Assembly (NCBI GenBank): GCA_026419775.2
Contig: JAOPGA020000995.1
Location: 56,599 to 120,598, forward strand
DNA from: Acrasis kona
Taxonomy: Eukaryota; Heterolobosea; Eutetramitea; Acrasida; Acrasidae
Length of the DNA: 64,000 nucleotides
Direction: 5' to 3'
The notes beneath the pieces were generated by a model. The model did no database searches and was not told the origin of the DNA. It worked only from the letters and a program-made list of their open reading frames with translations. Position numbers and translations under genes: made by a program. Of this stretch, positions 32,129-43,387 are shown piece after piece (position 1 is the stretch's first letter; every line of letters begins with the position of its first letter).

Positions 32129-32392
32129 ATATATTTTATACGTCGCATTTTCCAACTATATTCAGAGACTTAAAAGTAGGCATTCACAAGAAACCACGAA
32201 ATTTGTAGTAAAAAAAAGAACTGTGAGATTATTTCGCATTTTCGGAAAGTATATAAGGAGAGCAGTAATGCAAAGTTGGGTAACATCATCATTTTGCATC
32301 TATACGACAGATATGATACAGTGTAAGGTGCTGTCAACTTTTCGACCAACCAGGATGTTAAAATTACTAATCTATTTAAAACTCAATCAAAA

Positions 32393-32884
32393 ATGCCAAG
32401 CAGGAGGAGACAAGAACAACAACTTAAAGAGGAGTTTGGGTCCTACGTTACTGATCTAATCAAGAACATAAATCAAGTTCCCAGTGACGAGGAAGTGGAT
32501 ATTGATGACGAGGAAGACCACCCATTTGTTATGGAGCCCGGAGATGCTGGTTTCGATGCTTATCTGCTTGGGTATAGTGATGATGATAGCGACGAAGACC
32601 TTGAGGGATTTCAAACATTTCTTGATTATGTAGTCCAAGACGAGGAAGATGAGGACGAAGATCTTGAGTATAATTCTGTATATAAAGTTACCTCTTGTGA
32701 GATAGTAGAACCATCAGAGGAAGAAAGGCCATCAAAAAGAAGAAGAAAGAGTTCAAATAATGCTTCATTTGTTTCTACCGAAGTTATAGTGGACTCAAAC
32801 GGCAACAAGGTCACAAGAAGAGTAGAGAAATCCGCAGACGGATGCAAAACTTTTACATTAACCGAGAGTAGACATTTGGAGTAA
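32393..32884 (+). CDS. Acidic uncharacterised protein with putative NLS
   Basis: 163 aa, single exon. It has a short basic start (MPSRRRQEQQ), a strongly Asp/Glu-rich middle (DEEVDIDDEEDH, DDDSDEDLEGF, QDEEDEDEDLEY) and a basic cluster ERPSKRRRKSS suggesting nuclear import. The C-terminus (EVIVDSNGNKVTRRVEKS) has alternating strand character. No family is recognised. A nuclear or chromatin-related role would be a guess from composition. Confidence 0.6.
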   Translation: MPSRRRQEQQLKEEFGSYVTDLIKNINQVPSDEEVDIDDEEDHPFVMEPGDAGFDAYLLGYSDDDSDEDLEGFQTFLDYVVQDEEDEDEDLEYNSVYKVTSCEIVEPSEEERPSKRRRKSSNNASFVSTEVIVDSNGNKVTRRVEKSADGCKTFTLTESRHLE

Positions 32885-33002
32885 TCATAGTTTAACTGTA
32901 TTGAGGAGCCATGGTCGTCATATAGTAATGTGAGCGACGCTCCAAACAATTAAAATAGTCTTTTTAACCAGAAAAAAATCTCTCTTGTTGTTGTAAAGCG
33001 CG

Positions 33003-34034
33003 ATGAGCAAACTGTTTGTCTTCCATACTCCTGGTAACAACCTTAGGGTCCAAACAGATACTAAAGCCGAAATCATTGATCTTCAACATCCAAAATTCAA
33101 AAACATAACATCAAAGTATTGTATTTTGAATAATGCACTGTACGAAGTAAAGGTCACCAATGTGGAATCAAAAAGTAGTTGGATAGTTGATGATCAAATT
33201 ATATCGGATGGTTCTTTATATTGTGTTACACCATTTGATGTAGCGTTTCTTTTGATACAATTGATGGACGAAATGAAAATCAAAGAGGGGAAACCCGAAG
33301 GTATATATCGCAGCATCAACGATGTACTATCAAAAATACCGAAGTTAACAACACTAAGTGGTAACCAATGCATCAAAAAACAACTGAAGCATCTCTGCGA
33401 CGTAGAAGGTTTGTTGAAATTCAAATCATTCAGCAGGAGCTTACTTGTGATATAGAGGTTGGCAACGATCTTTTTTATAGATTGAATCAGAGCAAAGTCG
33501 AAAAATGGCTCAAATCAAAGGTAGAGCAGTTAATTGACTCTTTAAAGAAAAACAAAAGTTTTGTGGAAAAAATGAAACCTCCTGCTAAAGCATTCAGATT
33601 ATCAGTGAAGGAGCCCACTACCAACGATACAGCATCTGAAAAGTTGATTAATGATAAGTTAACAACGTTAGCGGTTCAGTTGACATGTGAGTACATTGAT
33701 GAAAAATGGGTCAAGGCACTAGCGGAGGCGTGCGGGTTAGTATACTTTTATTTGATGACAAAATAACTCATTTAGAGTAGGAGAGTCGATCTTGACCACT
33801 AAGACCACTGTTCACATTGGATACCAAAATGACAAGAAAAGGGACATTAATGACATTATGGAAGATTATTCATACGCACCAAAAGATGACAGCTCAAAAA
33901 AGAGGAAAAGAGATGACGGTGACGAAGGAAAGCCTAAAAAGAAGCCGTCGGTTGCATCAAGCGTACGGAACTTATCAAAAGTCGACACTTCGAAGAACAA
34001 GTCCATTGCATCATACTTCACTTCAAAAAAATAA
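33003..34034 (+). CDS. RNASEH2B: Ribonuclease H2 subunit B
   Basis: Exons 33003-33408, 33456-33735 and 33776-34034 (introns 47 and 40 nt) give 314 aa. The N-terminal beta-barrel contains FHTPGNNLRVQ and SSWIVDDQIISDGSLY. The typical CVTPFDVAFLLIQLMD follows (human: PxDPLFLLL). Later helices include QLIDSLKKNKSF and CEYIDEKWVKAL. The subunit scaffolds RNase H2, which removes ribonucleotides from DNA. The Lys-rich tail ends KNKSIASYFTSKK, placed like the C-terminal PCNA-binding motif of human RNASEH2B (KSIDTFF), so a PIP-like role is plausible. Confidence 0.88.
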
Positions 34035-34067
34035 AGTGTTTATTCGTATCATTAGTTTGTGTGTATT

Positions 34068-35252
34068 TTACATTGTGTCGCGGTTCTCCTTGACCCTTGT
34101 CTTGTCTCTGCAGCGATGATTAACAAACCAATTGTTAATCTGCTTGAGTGTGAGTTTAGTTGCTTGGATTAAATTTTTCTTGTCTTCACTTCTTGGGTAT
34201 GGATCATCACTATGTGCGTCGTACCACTCTTGAAGGATCATAGTTGCTGAAAATGGAAGTGTTCTTGAGGCAGAGTTTGTTGATCTTGGCGACTTGTTTG
34301 CTTTGGTCTTTCTTCCCTTCTTGGTCCTCTTTGTGACACCATCTGGACCAGTGAGATCCAAATTAGTGGGAGACAATGAAGTTTTCACTGTAAATGGAGA
34401 CACAGGCCGAAGAGAGTTAAGAACATCTACAAGTGATCCATTCTTTTTTACAATATTATTATAGTTGCTTCGAACTTCAACCAGAACATTCATCAAGGTG
34501 ATGCGAATGTCGTTTTCACATCTCAAGATTACTTCGTCCATAAGATGAGTTTGGAATAGACTTCTTAGTCGTTGATTTTCGGAAGAAATTATCAGTTGGA
34601 CTTCACTCCATTTCTTGTTCATAACAGAAAGCATATATCTGGAGAGTTGTTCGGTGAAGCGCACTTTAAGGTCGTGTAAGCATGCACAAAAGAAGAAGTA
34701 CATTCCTTTGGTGAACTCTTGTTGAGATAGTTGAGTGAATCTTCTTCCGTTTGTTACACCTGGTAGGTGCTTCTCGATGACCTGTTGTTCGTTGGTATCA
34801 ACCATCTCAAACTCCTCAACTGCTACATTTGGAGTGCTATATTCTGATGAATAGCCGTCGGAAGGAGATGAGCTTGGTTCACTGCCACTCCAGTCTAGTA
34901 TAGCATTGTCTTCTTCGTTCCAAAAGGCCTCAGATCCTCTCATAGGTTCATCTTTGGTTAGTACTTCTTCTCTAACAAATGTTTGTACGGGCGGTTGTGC
35001 ATTGGGAGTCTTTTCAATGTTCAAGAACGAGTCAATGTCTAAAAATACAGTTGTTGATGATAGTGGTGTTACATCACTATAATCATGCAGTAGTGTGCTC
35101 TTAATATTTTCAGTCGATAGTTTTAGTGAGACATTTCTTTGTATACCAGAGCCAAACGACTTGGCAGGCTTCACTTCTTTTATTTCATAATCACATGCAA
35201 AATCAAAATCAAAGAAGTTGTCGTTGAGTGAGTAGTCCATCACTTGTTGCAT
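34068..35252 (-). CDS. TALE-type homeodomain transcription factor
   Basis: 394 aa, single exon. The homeodomain is at about residues 325-385: LPFSATMILQEWYDAHSDDP, YPRSEDKKNLIQATKLTLKQ, then INNWFVNHRCRDK. The HSDDPYP insertion between helices 1 and 2 is the three-residue extension that marks TALE proteins, and WFVNHR is the recognition helix. An upstream RTKKGRKTKANK is a likely NLS. The N-terminal ~330 residues are mostly without a known domain. In other protists such proteins regulate mating or development; here the role is unknown. Confidence 0.9.
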   Translation of the reverse strand: MQQVMDYSLNDNFFDFDFACDYEIKEVKPAKSFGSGIQRNVSLKLSTENIKSTLLHDYSDVTPLSSTTVFLDIDSFLNIEKTPNAQPPVQTFVREEVLTKDEPMRGSEAFWNEEDNAILDWSGSEPSSSPSDGYSSEYSTPNVAVEEFEMVDTNEQQVIEKHLPGVTNGRRFTQLSQQEFTKGMYFFFCACLHDLKVRFTEQLSRYMLSVMNKKWSEVQLIISSENQRLRSLFQTHLMDEVILRCENDIRITLMNVLVEVRSNYNNIVKKNGSLVDVLNSLRPVSPFTVKTSLSPTNLDLTGPDGVTKRTKKGRKTKANKSPRSTNSASRTLPFSATMILQEWYDAHSDDPYPRSEDKKNLIQATKLTLKQINNWFVNHRCRDKTRVKENRDTM

Positions 35253-35881
35253 TTAGTGTGGTTTGAATTCTTTAGTTTGATGAGTCTATTGGTGAAAACT
35301 ACGTCCCTCTTTATACTCTGAAGAAACGGGCCAAATCGGGAATTTATGTTTTGATTTGGTAAATGAGAAAGAAAACGATTAGGCATGTGGTATTTTTGGT
35401 TAAAAAAGTGCGCACCTTCCACAAAGTAACGATCTCGTCCAATGACGGAATACAACTGTTAGAGTACTCTATATTGAATCAGATATAATTGAATAATGCA
35501 CACCCCAAATAATACTAATTGTTTAAAAATGCATTGGGGTTTCTTCCAATAACTACCCCAATATGTCATCAATACAAAATTGGATACCATGGAAACTGGT
35601 GCTATGCCACAACTACTATGTCCGAGACTACAATTGTGTAGTATCAATTTTATAAAAAGATTCTTTTTATTGACGTATAAACATTATCAGCAGTATAAAA
35701 GGGTTCTTGTTAATCAGTAATAAATAATCTGAATTGTTAGAGTGGTCCAAACCGTTTTTTATTACATATAGATTCTCTGTGCTGTGCCCTTCCGATGATA
35801 AGAAAGGCATATCTATAAAAGTGATATCCGTACCTCAGTCATCAGATTAAAACTATTACAACCAATACAAAACAAGTTTTA
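35253..35881. other. Intergenic, homeodomain gene upstream region
   Basis: 629 bp, AT-rich, lying upstream of the homeodomain gene and downstream of the cyclase stop. Only short frames without coding character occur. It probably holds the homeodomain promoter and the cyclase 3' end. Confidence 0.35.
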
Positions 35882-38800
35882 TTACATCATACCAGTAAAC
35901 AATTCAGTCATTGGAGTAGATAAAGTATTGCTTCTCCTTCTCTCTTGATACGCTTCGTCATCTTCACTTAGATTTGGAATATGCTCTTTACTGGTCATTT
36001 CGCCAGACAAGATGTAAGTAGTCATTGTTCCCTTGCCCTTTACAACAACGCCATCTCTCTCCTCAAATGAAAACAAGTCGTGTACCCTTTCGTACGTGTC
36101 TCTTGTTATTTGGATTTTACCAGGAATACCAGTAGATTCCATCCTACTGGCGATATTTACGGTATCGCCCCAGCAGTCATATGCAAATTTGCTTTTTCCT
36201 ATGACACCGGCGATTAGCGGACCAGTGTGTATGCCGATTCTAATCTCGACACTATTACTGGTCACGTTATGGACAGCTTTGAGGGCATCCACAGCGAACT
36301 GCACCACTCTTTCTGCGTGAGTGTTATCGCCCGGTGTCAACCCACCTACACAGAAATAAGCATCACCTATTGTTTTTATTTTTTCGATGCTGTGGTGCTT
36401 ACACAGATCATCTAATGTATTTACAATGGAATTCAAGAGTTTAACTAGATTCGTAGCACTCATGTTACTACTTATTGACGTGAAGCCAACCATATCTGAA
36501 AAAAACACGGTGCAGCTCTCTATGCGATCTGCAATGTTGTTGTCTTTCTTCTTCAACCTACTAGAGACATGAGCAGGAAGAATGCTTTGGAGAAGCTTTT
36601 CGTTGTTGAGTTTTTCTTGTGCAATTAAATCTCGCTGTTTCTTTTCAAGAGTCAAATCACTACAAAAACACATTACAACAGTGGCTTTCCCAAAGTGGGT
36701 GACGCCTAAATTTACTTTTACTGGAAATTCTTCTTTTGTTTTCTTGACTCCTGACAGTTCTTTACTTGCCTTTGTATTGTGGTCAACTATCTGAACCAAA
36801 ATTTCACTAATTTCGGACCCTATGAAGAATTCGCGGATGTTTCTGCCGACGAATTCGGCTTGTTCGTAACTAAACATTTTTATTGCAGAACTGTTGACTT
36901 CTTGGATGGTTCCGTCGTGGGTACAGATGATGGCGGCATCGTTGCAGGCCTCTAGTGCGGCGGCCAGTTTGTCACCTTGACCCGTCTTGAGAGCTTCCTT
37001 CTTCTTGACGGAGGTGTTGTGAGTCATGACGAAACTTTTCAATTCTTCGATGCCATCAAGATTATGTTGTGGAATGTACTGGAGCATTGTTCTTATTCGG
37101 TGGGTAACCTTTATGAATTTATCACATTCGTAGAACAAGAAGATGAGTGCAACAAAAACAAGCGCAAATATGAATATAAACAAGAGCTCTGGTGGATATG
37201 GAACGGCACATGTAGAGTGAGAAATGTCCTGATACATCATGACAGCTTCCCCTGTCTTGTTTGAAATGGTTTGGAAAATGTCAAAATTATTATTCACAAG
37301 GGCCAATGTGGTTACATTTGTATTATTCTTGCCGGTATACGCAATAAGACTAATAATTTGATAATTTGTTAATAATCTGTCCAAACTTGAACATGCTTGA
37401 TTTGAGCCGGTGTTGTTACATGTAGACTTTGTAACCAAGTCGTCAACTGCACCGAATGATCCATACAAACCTTCCGATCCGAATCTAAGAAGCGCCCAAT
37501 TGGCGTTCACATCAGATGTATAGGGTTCAATATTCAACGGTAAATTAACATTTAAATTAATGTAAGTATCCGGGATCAAAATTTCTTGTAATATAAATTG
37601 AAGTCTGGAAGTTGACTGATAAAATTCTCCATAATTGTAAAACACAGTGCTTGTTCCCTTGTCACAATTATAAAGTAAACTAATGGACACCGAACAAATA
37701 CCAAGGGCTACCAATTCCAAAAACATTATAATTAAAGTCAACGCACCAACTTTCCATAAGAATGGATAAGTTTTTGAACTATTTATTTTCGTGTCCTCCA
37801 ATTTCTTCTTTTTCAGATTCTGATAAGTCGACCCGACGACATCCTTGGGTATATATTTTTTATACAATTCCAAAACTTTTGTTCTGGAGTCATTTAATGA
37901 TATCACGGACGGAACAAACAAAAAGACAAAATACAAAATATGTACTGCAAAAATCGAAATAAAAACAGCAATTAAAACTTTTGATTTTGAAGTATCGCTG
38001 TTGTAATATTCATTTTTGAAATCAAGACAATACTGATGAAAACCCATTCTAATATTCTGTCTATTATAATAAAAGAAAGCATATGCAATATTCAATGTCG
38101 TTTTCAATTCACCATCGGCCATACTTTGAGCATAATCAATATAATCTCTCAAAGTACCAGAAAAATCATACAAGGACATGTTGGTGTTTGTGAAGCTAAA
38201 TTGATCTCCGCTCAACACCGGTATGGCAACCGTCCATTTATTCACCATTAAGTTTTTATACCTGACGGAAGAAGTGCTCATCTTTGTGTTAAACACATTA
38301 TCCCTAAAGGACCTTATGAACTCGGAGGCATCCGAAAATGCAGATCGAAGTTCGTCCGCATCGCCATTGTTCACAATGTGTTGTCTCCAGTGATTTACTA
38401 CGATGTAAGGTATGGGTTGAATAATACAAGATTCTAACAAGCGCTCGGTATCAACAAAAATAAGATTATCGTTAGTGACGGTGGAACACATGATGACGCA
38501 AGCGGCCGCCACGAACGGCAACATGCAAATCATTAATCTCTTTATGATGTGCTTGTTCTCCACTAGGATTTGTTTCCTGGTGGCATCCCTTCTTTTTTGA
38601 CCTTCGCTGATCATGCCTGAGGTGTCGCTCATCTCCACCTCATTTCTAAAAATCTCTGGATCAATTTCCAGCGTCTCCAGCGTGTTTCTCTTCTTGTTGA
38701 TGCGGTCGCTGTTTCTGTAAGGATGTAGTTCGTCCACGGGCGTAGTGGAATTGGTCACGGGAGCTACCGAACTACTCCTCAACCTCTTATTTCCGCCTCC

Positions 38801-40676
38801 GTTGTTTCTCTTGCCATTGAAGGCGTCGACGGCTGGGTTGTTGGTCGGAGGCGATGGATAGTCGTTCATGTTGGTGACCTCTAGTATGGGATTCATGTCC
38901 TCGTTGACGCTCACCGTGTCCATTAGCATTTGATCTCGTTGTCTAGCCTTGTGCATTGCTATTTCTTCCACTTCTTCTGCTTTGGCGTATAAGAAATTCG
39001 CTTCTTCCAAAATCCTTCTTGACTTCTTCGACGTATTGGGCATTACGTTCGCAACACGTTTGGATTGGTTCCGAATTTGCGAATATAATGTTCCGAAAAT
39101 GTGATCGCATTCTGCTTCGCTCTTGTATGCTAATTCTGCATGCGAATTCAACTTTTCGAATTCTGCATTTTCGCTTGCTAATGTTTTGAAAAAGTACTTG
39201 ATGTTCTTGTGAAGGTCGTCTTGCATTTTGCGACCTTGATCGCTTAATTTGTAAATTCTTTTACGATCGCCCAACATGCGATCTAATTCGATCGATCTTT
39301 CCAAATTGATGATTTTGGAATATAATGTGCTGGAGCATCCTAACGCTCTCTGAATGTACATTGTTGCGTGATGTTCGTCTCGAATGGAAATGTAGTAACT
39401 GGCTACAATGTTGTACAAATGGTAGCTCTCCATGTTGTTGAGTGCTGCGAGGTTGATTATTTTTTCGAAGCGATGGAATCCTTGTTGAGTGTAAATGGAA
39501 AATTTCGTGAAGCGACAAATGTTGTTCAGGTTGACCTTGTTAATGTTGGATTGGGTCGGGTCGCACAGGTAGTCGAAGTATTTGGAGGTAATGTGGATGA
39601 ATGTGTGACAGTAGATTTCGAAAATGATGAAACCAACAAAGAAAAAGAGAATCATCACGCCGATGGTGATACTACCGGTGATGATGCCCGTTGTGTCGTT
39701 GCGACTGGTGTTGATGATGGAGGTGATCATGGATAACATGGCCCCTGCGGCCCTGCTAAACACGAATCCACAATATACCGAGTTGGTCAATCTTTTGTAA
39801 AACGGAACGTTGTAAAATAAATAAACGGCCATCAGAATGTTGAACGCAAAGTGTAGCGCTCCTCTTACCCATGGTACCATGGTGACCCTAATCAAATGTT
39901 TAGTGCGCATGAATTAAATGTAAATCTTACATGAGTGCAATGACAACGTAGATTACGTTGAGTGCAAAGTCAATAAGAAGCACAGTGGCGCTTGATGATG
40001 AGAAAATTGCAAATCTTGTCGGCAGGTTCAAATCAGTAAGTAAATATCCAAATGCAGCGACTGTTAAAATCTGCAATACGCATAACATGTACGAGATGAT
40101 AGCAAAAATCAAGTATGGCATTTCCCAGCATTGGAATCCGCTACTGTTGTATCCTGTATTATAATCACAATTGATGAATGAAAATGCTGTTGTAATTGGT
40201 AGGTATGGCGTAATGCAAGCGATTGTTAATAACACAATAGCTATCCTCTTGACATGATCGAAAGCGCTACTTCCATTCAAAAAGCAGCGAAACGCAACAA
40301 ATGTTAAAAATATTATAATTACATATATTAGCAAAAACAAAACGGATAGCACCATCTGTCCAACATCTGGTAAGTACTGTAAACCCAGCGATCTTGGTAT
40401 CTGTGAGTAGGTAAATATCTGTTCAAATGTCGGTCCTACGAAAGTTATTAAAAATGTGAAACTAGCTGCACGCTTACCCCAATTCGACCTCACACCAGGC
40501 GTTATGAGCAAGAATTGAAACTCTATCAATAGGATGATGAGGTTGTTGAACAGTGGGTGTATCTTGAGACGAAGAGAATAAATGAATGCGAACCATACAT
40601 TGACGGATGTCTCGTTCTTTTCACCCTTACGGGTAGCATAAGAGCTTAACGATACATTATCATCAGGTGCATACAT
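35882..40676 (-). CDS. Multi-pass adenylyl cyclase with PAS domain (class III)
   Basis: Exons 40676-39931 and 39887-35882 (43-nt intron) give 1583 aa. The N-terminal third has several TM helices. Two further membrane-anchored loop regions follow (start of one: IKRLMICMLPFVAAACVIMC). A PAS domain lies at ~1225-1330 (ACNDAAIICTHDG, FVGRNIREFF) and the catalytic domain at ~1365-1545. Metal-binding D1380 (FFSDMVGF) and D1424 (TIGDAY) are present. Purine-selecting K1420 and D1486 (AYDCWGDTVN) are the adenylyl, not guanylyl, choice. N1493 and R1497 stabilise the transition state. It forms a homodimer by family rule and makes cAMP in response to an unknown extracellular or redox cue. Confidence 0.92.
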
Positions 40677-40982
40677 TTTTCTATAAATAATTCTCCCGCC
40701 CTGTAGGCTTCACTGAACTGGATAAAATAAGAGATTTTTTCTTCTAAACGTTATTACCCGCAGCCCTGCTTAGCCGTGAATCCTCACAAACAGTTTTATC
40801 TTTTACCAAAAACAAATAAAACATCTATATATTGGCGTACGGTTGCATCCGACGGCCACAACTCACCAACACGCGTGACAATTATTTCCCAACACCTACA
40901 ACACATCAACAAGTGTCAATTACACATCACACCAACTCAACAAACGTCAAAAAAACCACAATAAAGAAATGTTAAATTTTTA
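40677..40982. other. Intergenic, cyclase upstream region
   Basis: About 306 bp between the cyclase start and the PDCD2 stop. It holds the probable cyclase promoter and the PDCD2 3' end. A C/A-rich patch at 40850-40960 (CACAACTCACCAACACG) has no recognised function. Confidence 0.35.
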
Positions 40983-42512
40983 TTATATGGGCGGTTGAAC
41001 ATGTACATATTCTTTAAAGTATCTTAATTTCGATTCGTTACTAAAAGTACTGCATTGATTCACACATGTAAAAATCGTAACACATCCAAAATCCATTCCT
41101 TCATTTCCCTGTAGCGCAATGTTGGCATATTCCGAACACTTTAGTTGATAAACGACGGTGGGCATGATTTGTAATTCGAACACTCTACTCGCTCCACAAT
41201 TTTCGCACTTGGGTACGAATTGACTCACATTAACTCTTCTGATGGATTCATCCTCATCGTCATCTTCATCATCTTCATCTCCATCATGATCAAAATTCCT
41301 CACGATTTGTATTTTTGAGTTTGGATCTTGTTTAATGGGTTTGGGCCATGTGGGAGGTAAATGTTCTTGTTTTGTGCTGCACCATAGTGGTTGACCTCCG
41401 AATTGCCAACGAATGCTTTGATGTGGACATCTTTGTAGAATGGAAGAAAATCTTAGTAGGGTGGTCGTGAAATCCTTTAGTTTTGTTTCTTCGTAAATTT
41501 CTCCTCCTCCATCTCCGCCTGATGTCTTAAAGTTACGTTCTAGCATTTGATTCGAAAATTCTTCCATCTCGTCATCATTGTATTCTTCCATCATGGCATC
41601 ATCATTTTCGGCTGATGATTGGGCTTGGTCCAATTGGTCATATGTGGATTGTTTCTTTTGGTATTCTTGGAATAATTTGAATTCGTGGGATTGTTCTTTG
41701 GTTAGAATGTCCTTGAGATCATCATCTGGTTCTTCGAAAATGTCAAGTGAATAGCAAGGTAATGTATTCTTGGGAAGTATTTGTGGTGATTGCTTGTTTG
41801 TGATGGGAACAACATTTTTTGGTTTCTTCTTTTTCTTCTTCTTTGAGGGTGCCTTGTTGTTGATTTGACTGTTCTTCAGTAACTCTCTCAATTCTTGATC
41901 TTCTTGATCTTCTTTTGATTGTTTTTCGGAATCATGTTCTTCTTGGGCATTATTGGATTCTTCTTGATCTTCTTCTTCTTCTTCGTCTGATTGGATCTTT
42001 TCTACTTGGTATTCATCAATTTTAACAATGGGTTCAGATGACTCTGAGTGAGTGGTAGTGGATGTGGACTGTGAAACTGTTTTTTTTATTAAAGAATCAT
42101 CAATTTCAAATTGACAACGTAATGCTACCCATGAGTTGCTCTTGGAACTGCACTGAGTGTTATTACAACCAAATACATACAGAAAGCGATCATTGGGACC
42201 AAGGTTGGCGTACGCTTGTGCAACAAGGTACAACTTTGCTTTACAATTCTTACAGGATAATGTCTTGTTTGTTGGTCTGTCTGGAACCATAGATTTACGA
42301 AATTGTTGTAGTTCTTCTTCTGACATTAATCTCTTTTTGGATTCTTCAATTTGTAAGAATGCAAGTTCCATCTCATTGATAGTAATCCAAGCAGGTCTAC
42401 CACCAATTTTGCTCACATATGGATCGTTGTAATCAACTTCAGTCTCCTTGATGAGTGAAATTGGTTCTCCAAGATATGTGTAATCTGAAAGGTATGGGTT
42501 TTTTGCTGCCAT
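40983..42512 (-). CDS. PDCD2: PDCD2/Tsr4-like ribosome biogenesis protein
   Basis: 509 aa, no intron. The N-terminus shows YLGEPISLI and SKIGGRPAWI, then a zinc site CKNCKAKLYLVAQAY with FGCNNTQC, as in PDCD2 and Tsr4. The C-terminal PDCD2_C domain has VPKCENCGASRVFELQIMPT and a final CVTIFTC. A long Glu/Lys/Gln-rich linker lies at ~140-300 (SDEEEEEDQEE, SKKKKKKKPKN). Tsr4/PDCD2 chaperone uS5 (Rps2) during small-subunit assembly, by established knowledge. Its ATG overlaps the ATG of the divergent gene in the palindrome CATG. Confidence 0.9.
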   Translation of the reverse strand: MAAKNPYLSDYTYLGEPISLIKETEVDYNDPYVSKIGGRPAWITINEMELAFLQIEESKKRLMSEEELQQFRKSMVPDRPTNKTLSCKNCKAKLYLVAQAYANLGPNDRFLYVFGCNNTQCSSKSNSWVALRCQFEIDDSLIKKTVSQSTSTTTHSESSEPIVKIDEYQVEKIQSDEEEEEDQEESNNAQEEHDSEKQSKEDQEDQELRELLKNSQINNKAPSKKKKKKKPKNVVPITNKQSPQILPKNTLPCYSLDIFEEPDDDLKDILTKEQSHEFKLFQEYQKKQSTYDQLDQAQSSAENDDAMMEEYNDDEMEEFSNQMLERNFKTSGGDGGGEIYEETKLKDFTTTLLRFSSILQRCPHQSIRWQFGGQPLWCSTKQEHLPPTWPKPIKQDPNSKIQIVRNFDHDGDEDDEDDDEDESIRRVNVSQFVPKCENCGASRVFELQIMPTVVYQLKCSEYANIALQGNEGMDFGCVTIFTCVNQCSTFSNESKLRYFKEYVHVQPPI

Positions 42513-42946
42513 GTTTCCTTCAATTCCACAAACTTTAGTTTACTATTACAATCCAAAAATAACAATGTGCAGATGTCAAGATCGTCGATTGTTACTGCGT
42601 CGTGAGGAAAGTTGGACACTCAAGTTGAAAGAAGTTTATATCGATGTCCAACACATTTTCCAATTAATTTGAGGTACCTTAAAGGAAACAACGTGTCGAG
42701 TGGGAGGGATTACACAACTGTCTAGGAGTTATAGAAGAAGTACGATTATTTGGACTGGAAGATAGCATGCCATACTTTGAAGACCTAAAATTTGCCAAAA
42801 AAGTATCTTCCTTGGAAATTGGGAGTCCAATTAAATTTTCAGGTCTAAGATCAATCACTTTCAATCGAACAATTTTTCATTACAAAGGCGAAGATGTACT
42901 TACAAAACGAATTGCTTTGGGGCTGAAAAGTGCAATACACACTTGA
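42511..42946 (+). CDS. Small uncharacterised protein sharing its start region with PDCD2
   Basis: Exons 42511-42623 and 42685-42946 with a 61-nt GTTGAA..TTAAAG intron give 124 aa. Both exons look coding: MFPSIPQTLVYYYNPKITMC in the first, and RVEWEGLHNCLGVIEEVRLF and HYKGEDVLTKRIALGLKS in the second. The intron is longer than most here, and exon 1 stays open another 50 nt, so the exact junction could differ. No family is recognised. The ATG overlaps that of PDCD2 on the other strand by two bases. Confidence 0.5.
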
Positions 42947-43210
42947 GAAACGCCCATGCTTACTCTCTTTCAAAATAAAAAATTGTAATGAACACTGAAA
43001 TTGGTCAACTTCAGAGGAAAAAGAGATGAGAATTGGGAATCAAAGACACTTGAGACTTCACAAACCGAACGATTACTTGAAAATATCTCAAGGTGATCTA
43101 CAATCAAATAATGGAGCATGAGGAAAATCAAACACACATACATAATTCTAATTCACATTTTCTGAAAATCATGAAAAACATGTCTATACATGAGAAAGCA
43201 AACAAATATG

Positions 43211-43304
43211 TGCATTGACGGGGAATCGAACCCCGGTCTAGACGAATGTGCTCATTGGCAACGTCCAATTCTTTAATGTTTAAATACCACTAAACCATCA
43301 ATGC
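43211..43304 (-). tRNA. trnG-GCC: tRNA-Gly(GCC) with two intervening sequences
   Basis: Acceptor stem GCATTGA/TCAATGC pairs perfectly over 7 bp, followed by discriminator A at 43211. The D-stem and loop read GTTT AGTGGTA. The anticodon stem GGACG/CGTCT encloses TTGCCA with anticodon GCC. The T-arm is CGGGG TTCGATT CCCCG. The A box (TGGTTTAGTGG) and B box (GGTTCGATTCC) are intact. Removing a 10-nt intron after position 37 (43255-43246) and a 13-nt insert between positions 21 and 22 (43284-43272) leaves 71 nt, the usual tRNA-Gly(GCC) length. No T4 terminator follows at once; a T5 lies about 35 nt downstream. Confidence 0.88.
43272..43284 (-). other. Ectopic 13-nt insertion at D-loop/D-stem border of tRNA-Gly
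   Basis: Sequence TTTAAACATTAAA on the tRNA strand. It separates the conserved AGTGGTA of the D-loop from GAAT, the expected 3' half of the D-stem. TTTAA and TTAAA can pair, closing a 3-nt loop, so it could form a mini-hairpin. By one base (A) its borders are ambiguous. It is best explained as a second tRNA intron at a non-canonical site. Confidence 0.7.
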
Positions 43305-43387
43305 CGTTAAATCTATTGAAATTTATAGGTAACTACAAATATCCTTTGAACTTTATAGTTTGTTATTCATTACAAACGTCTCTACAT

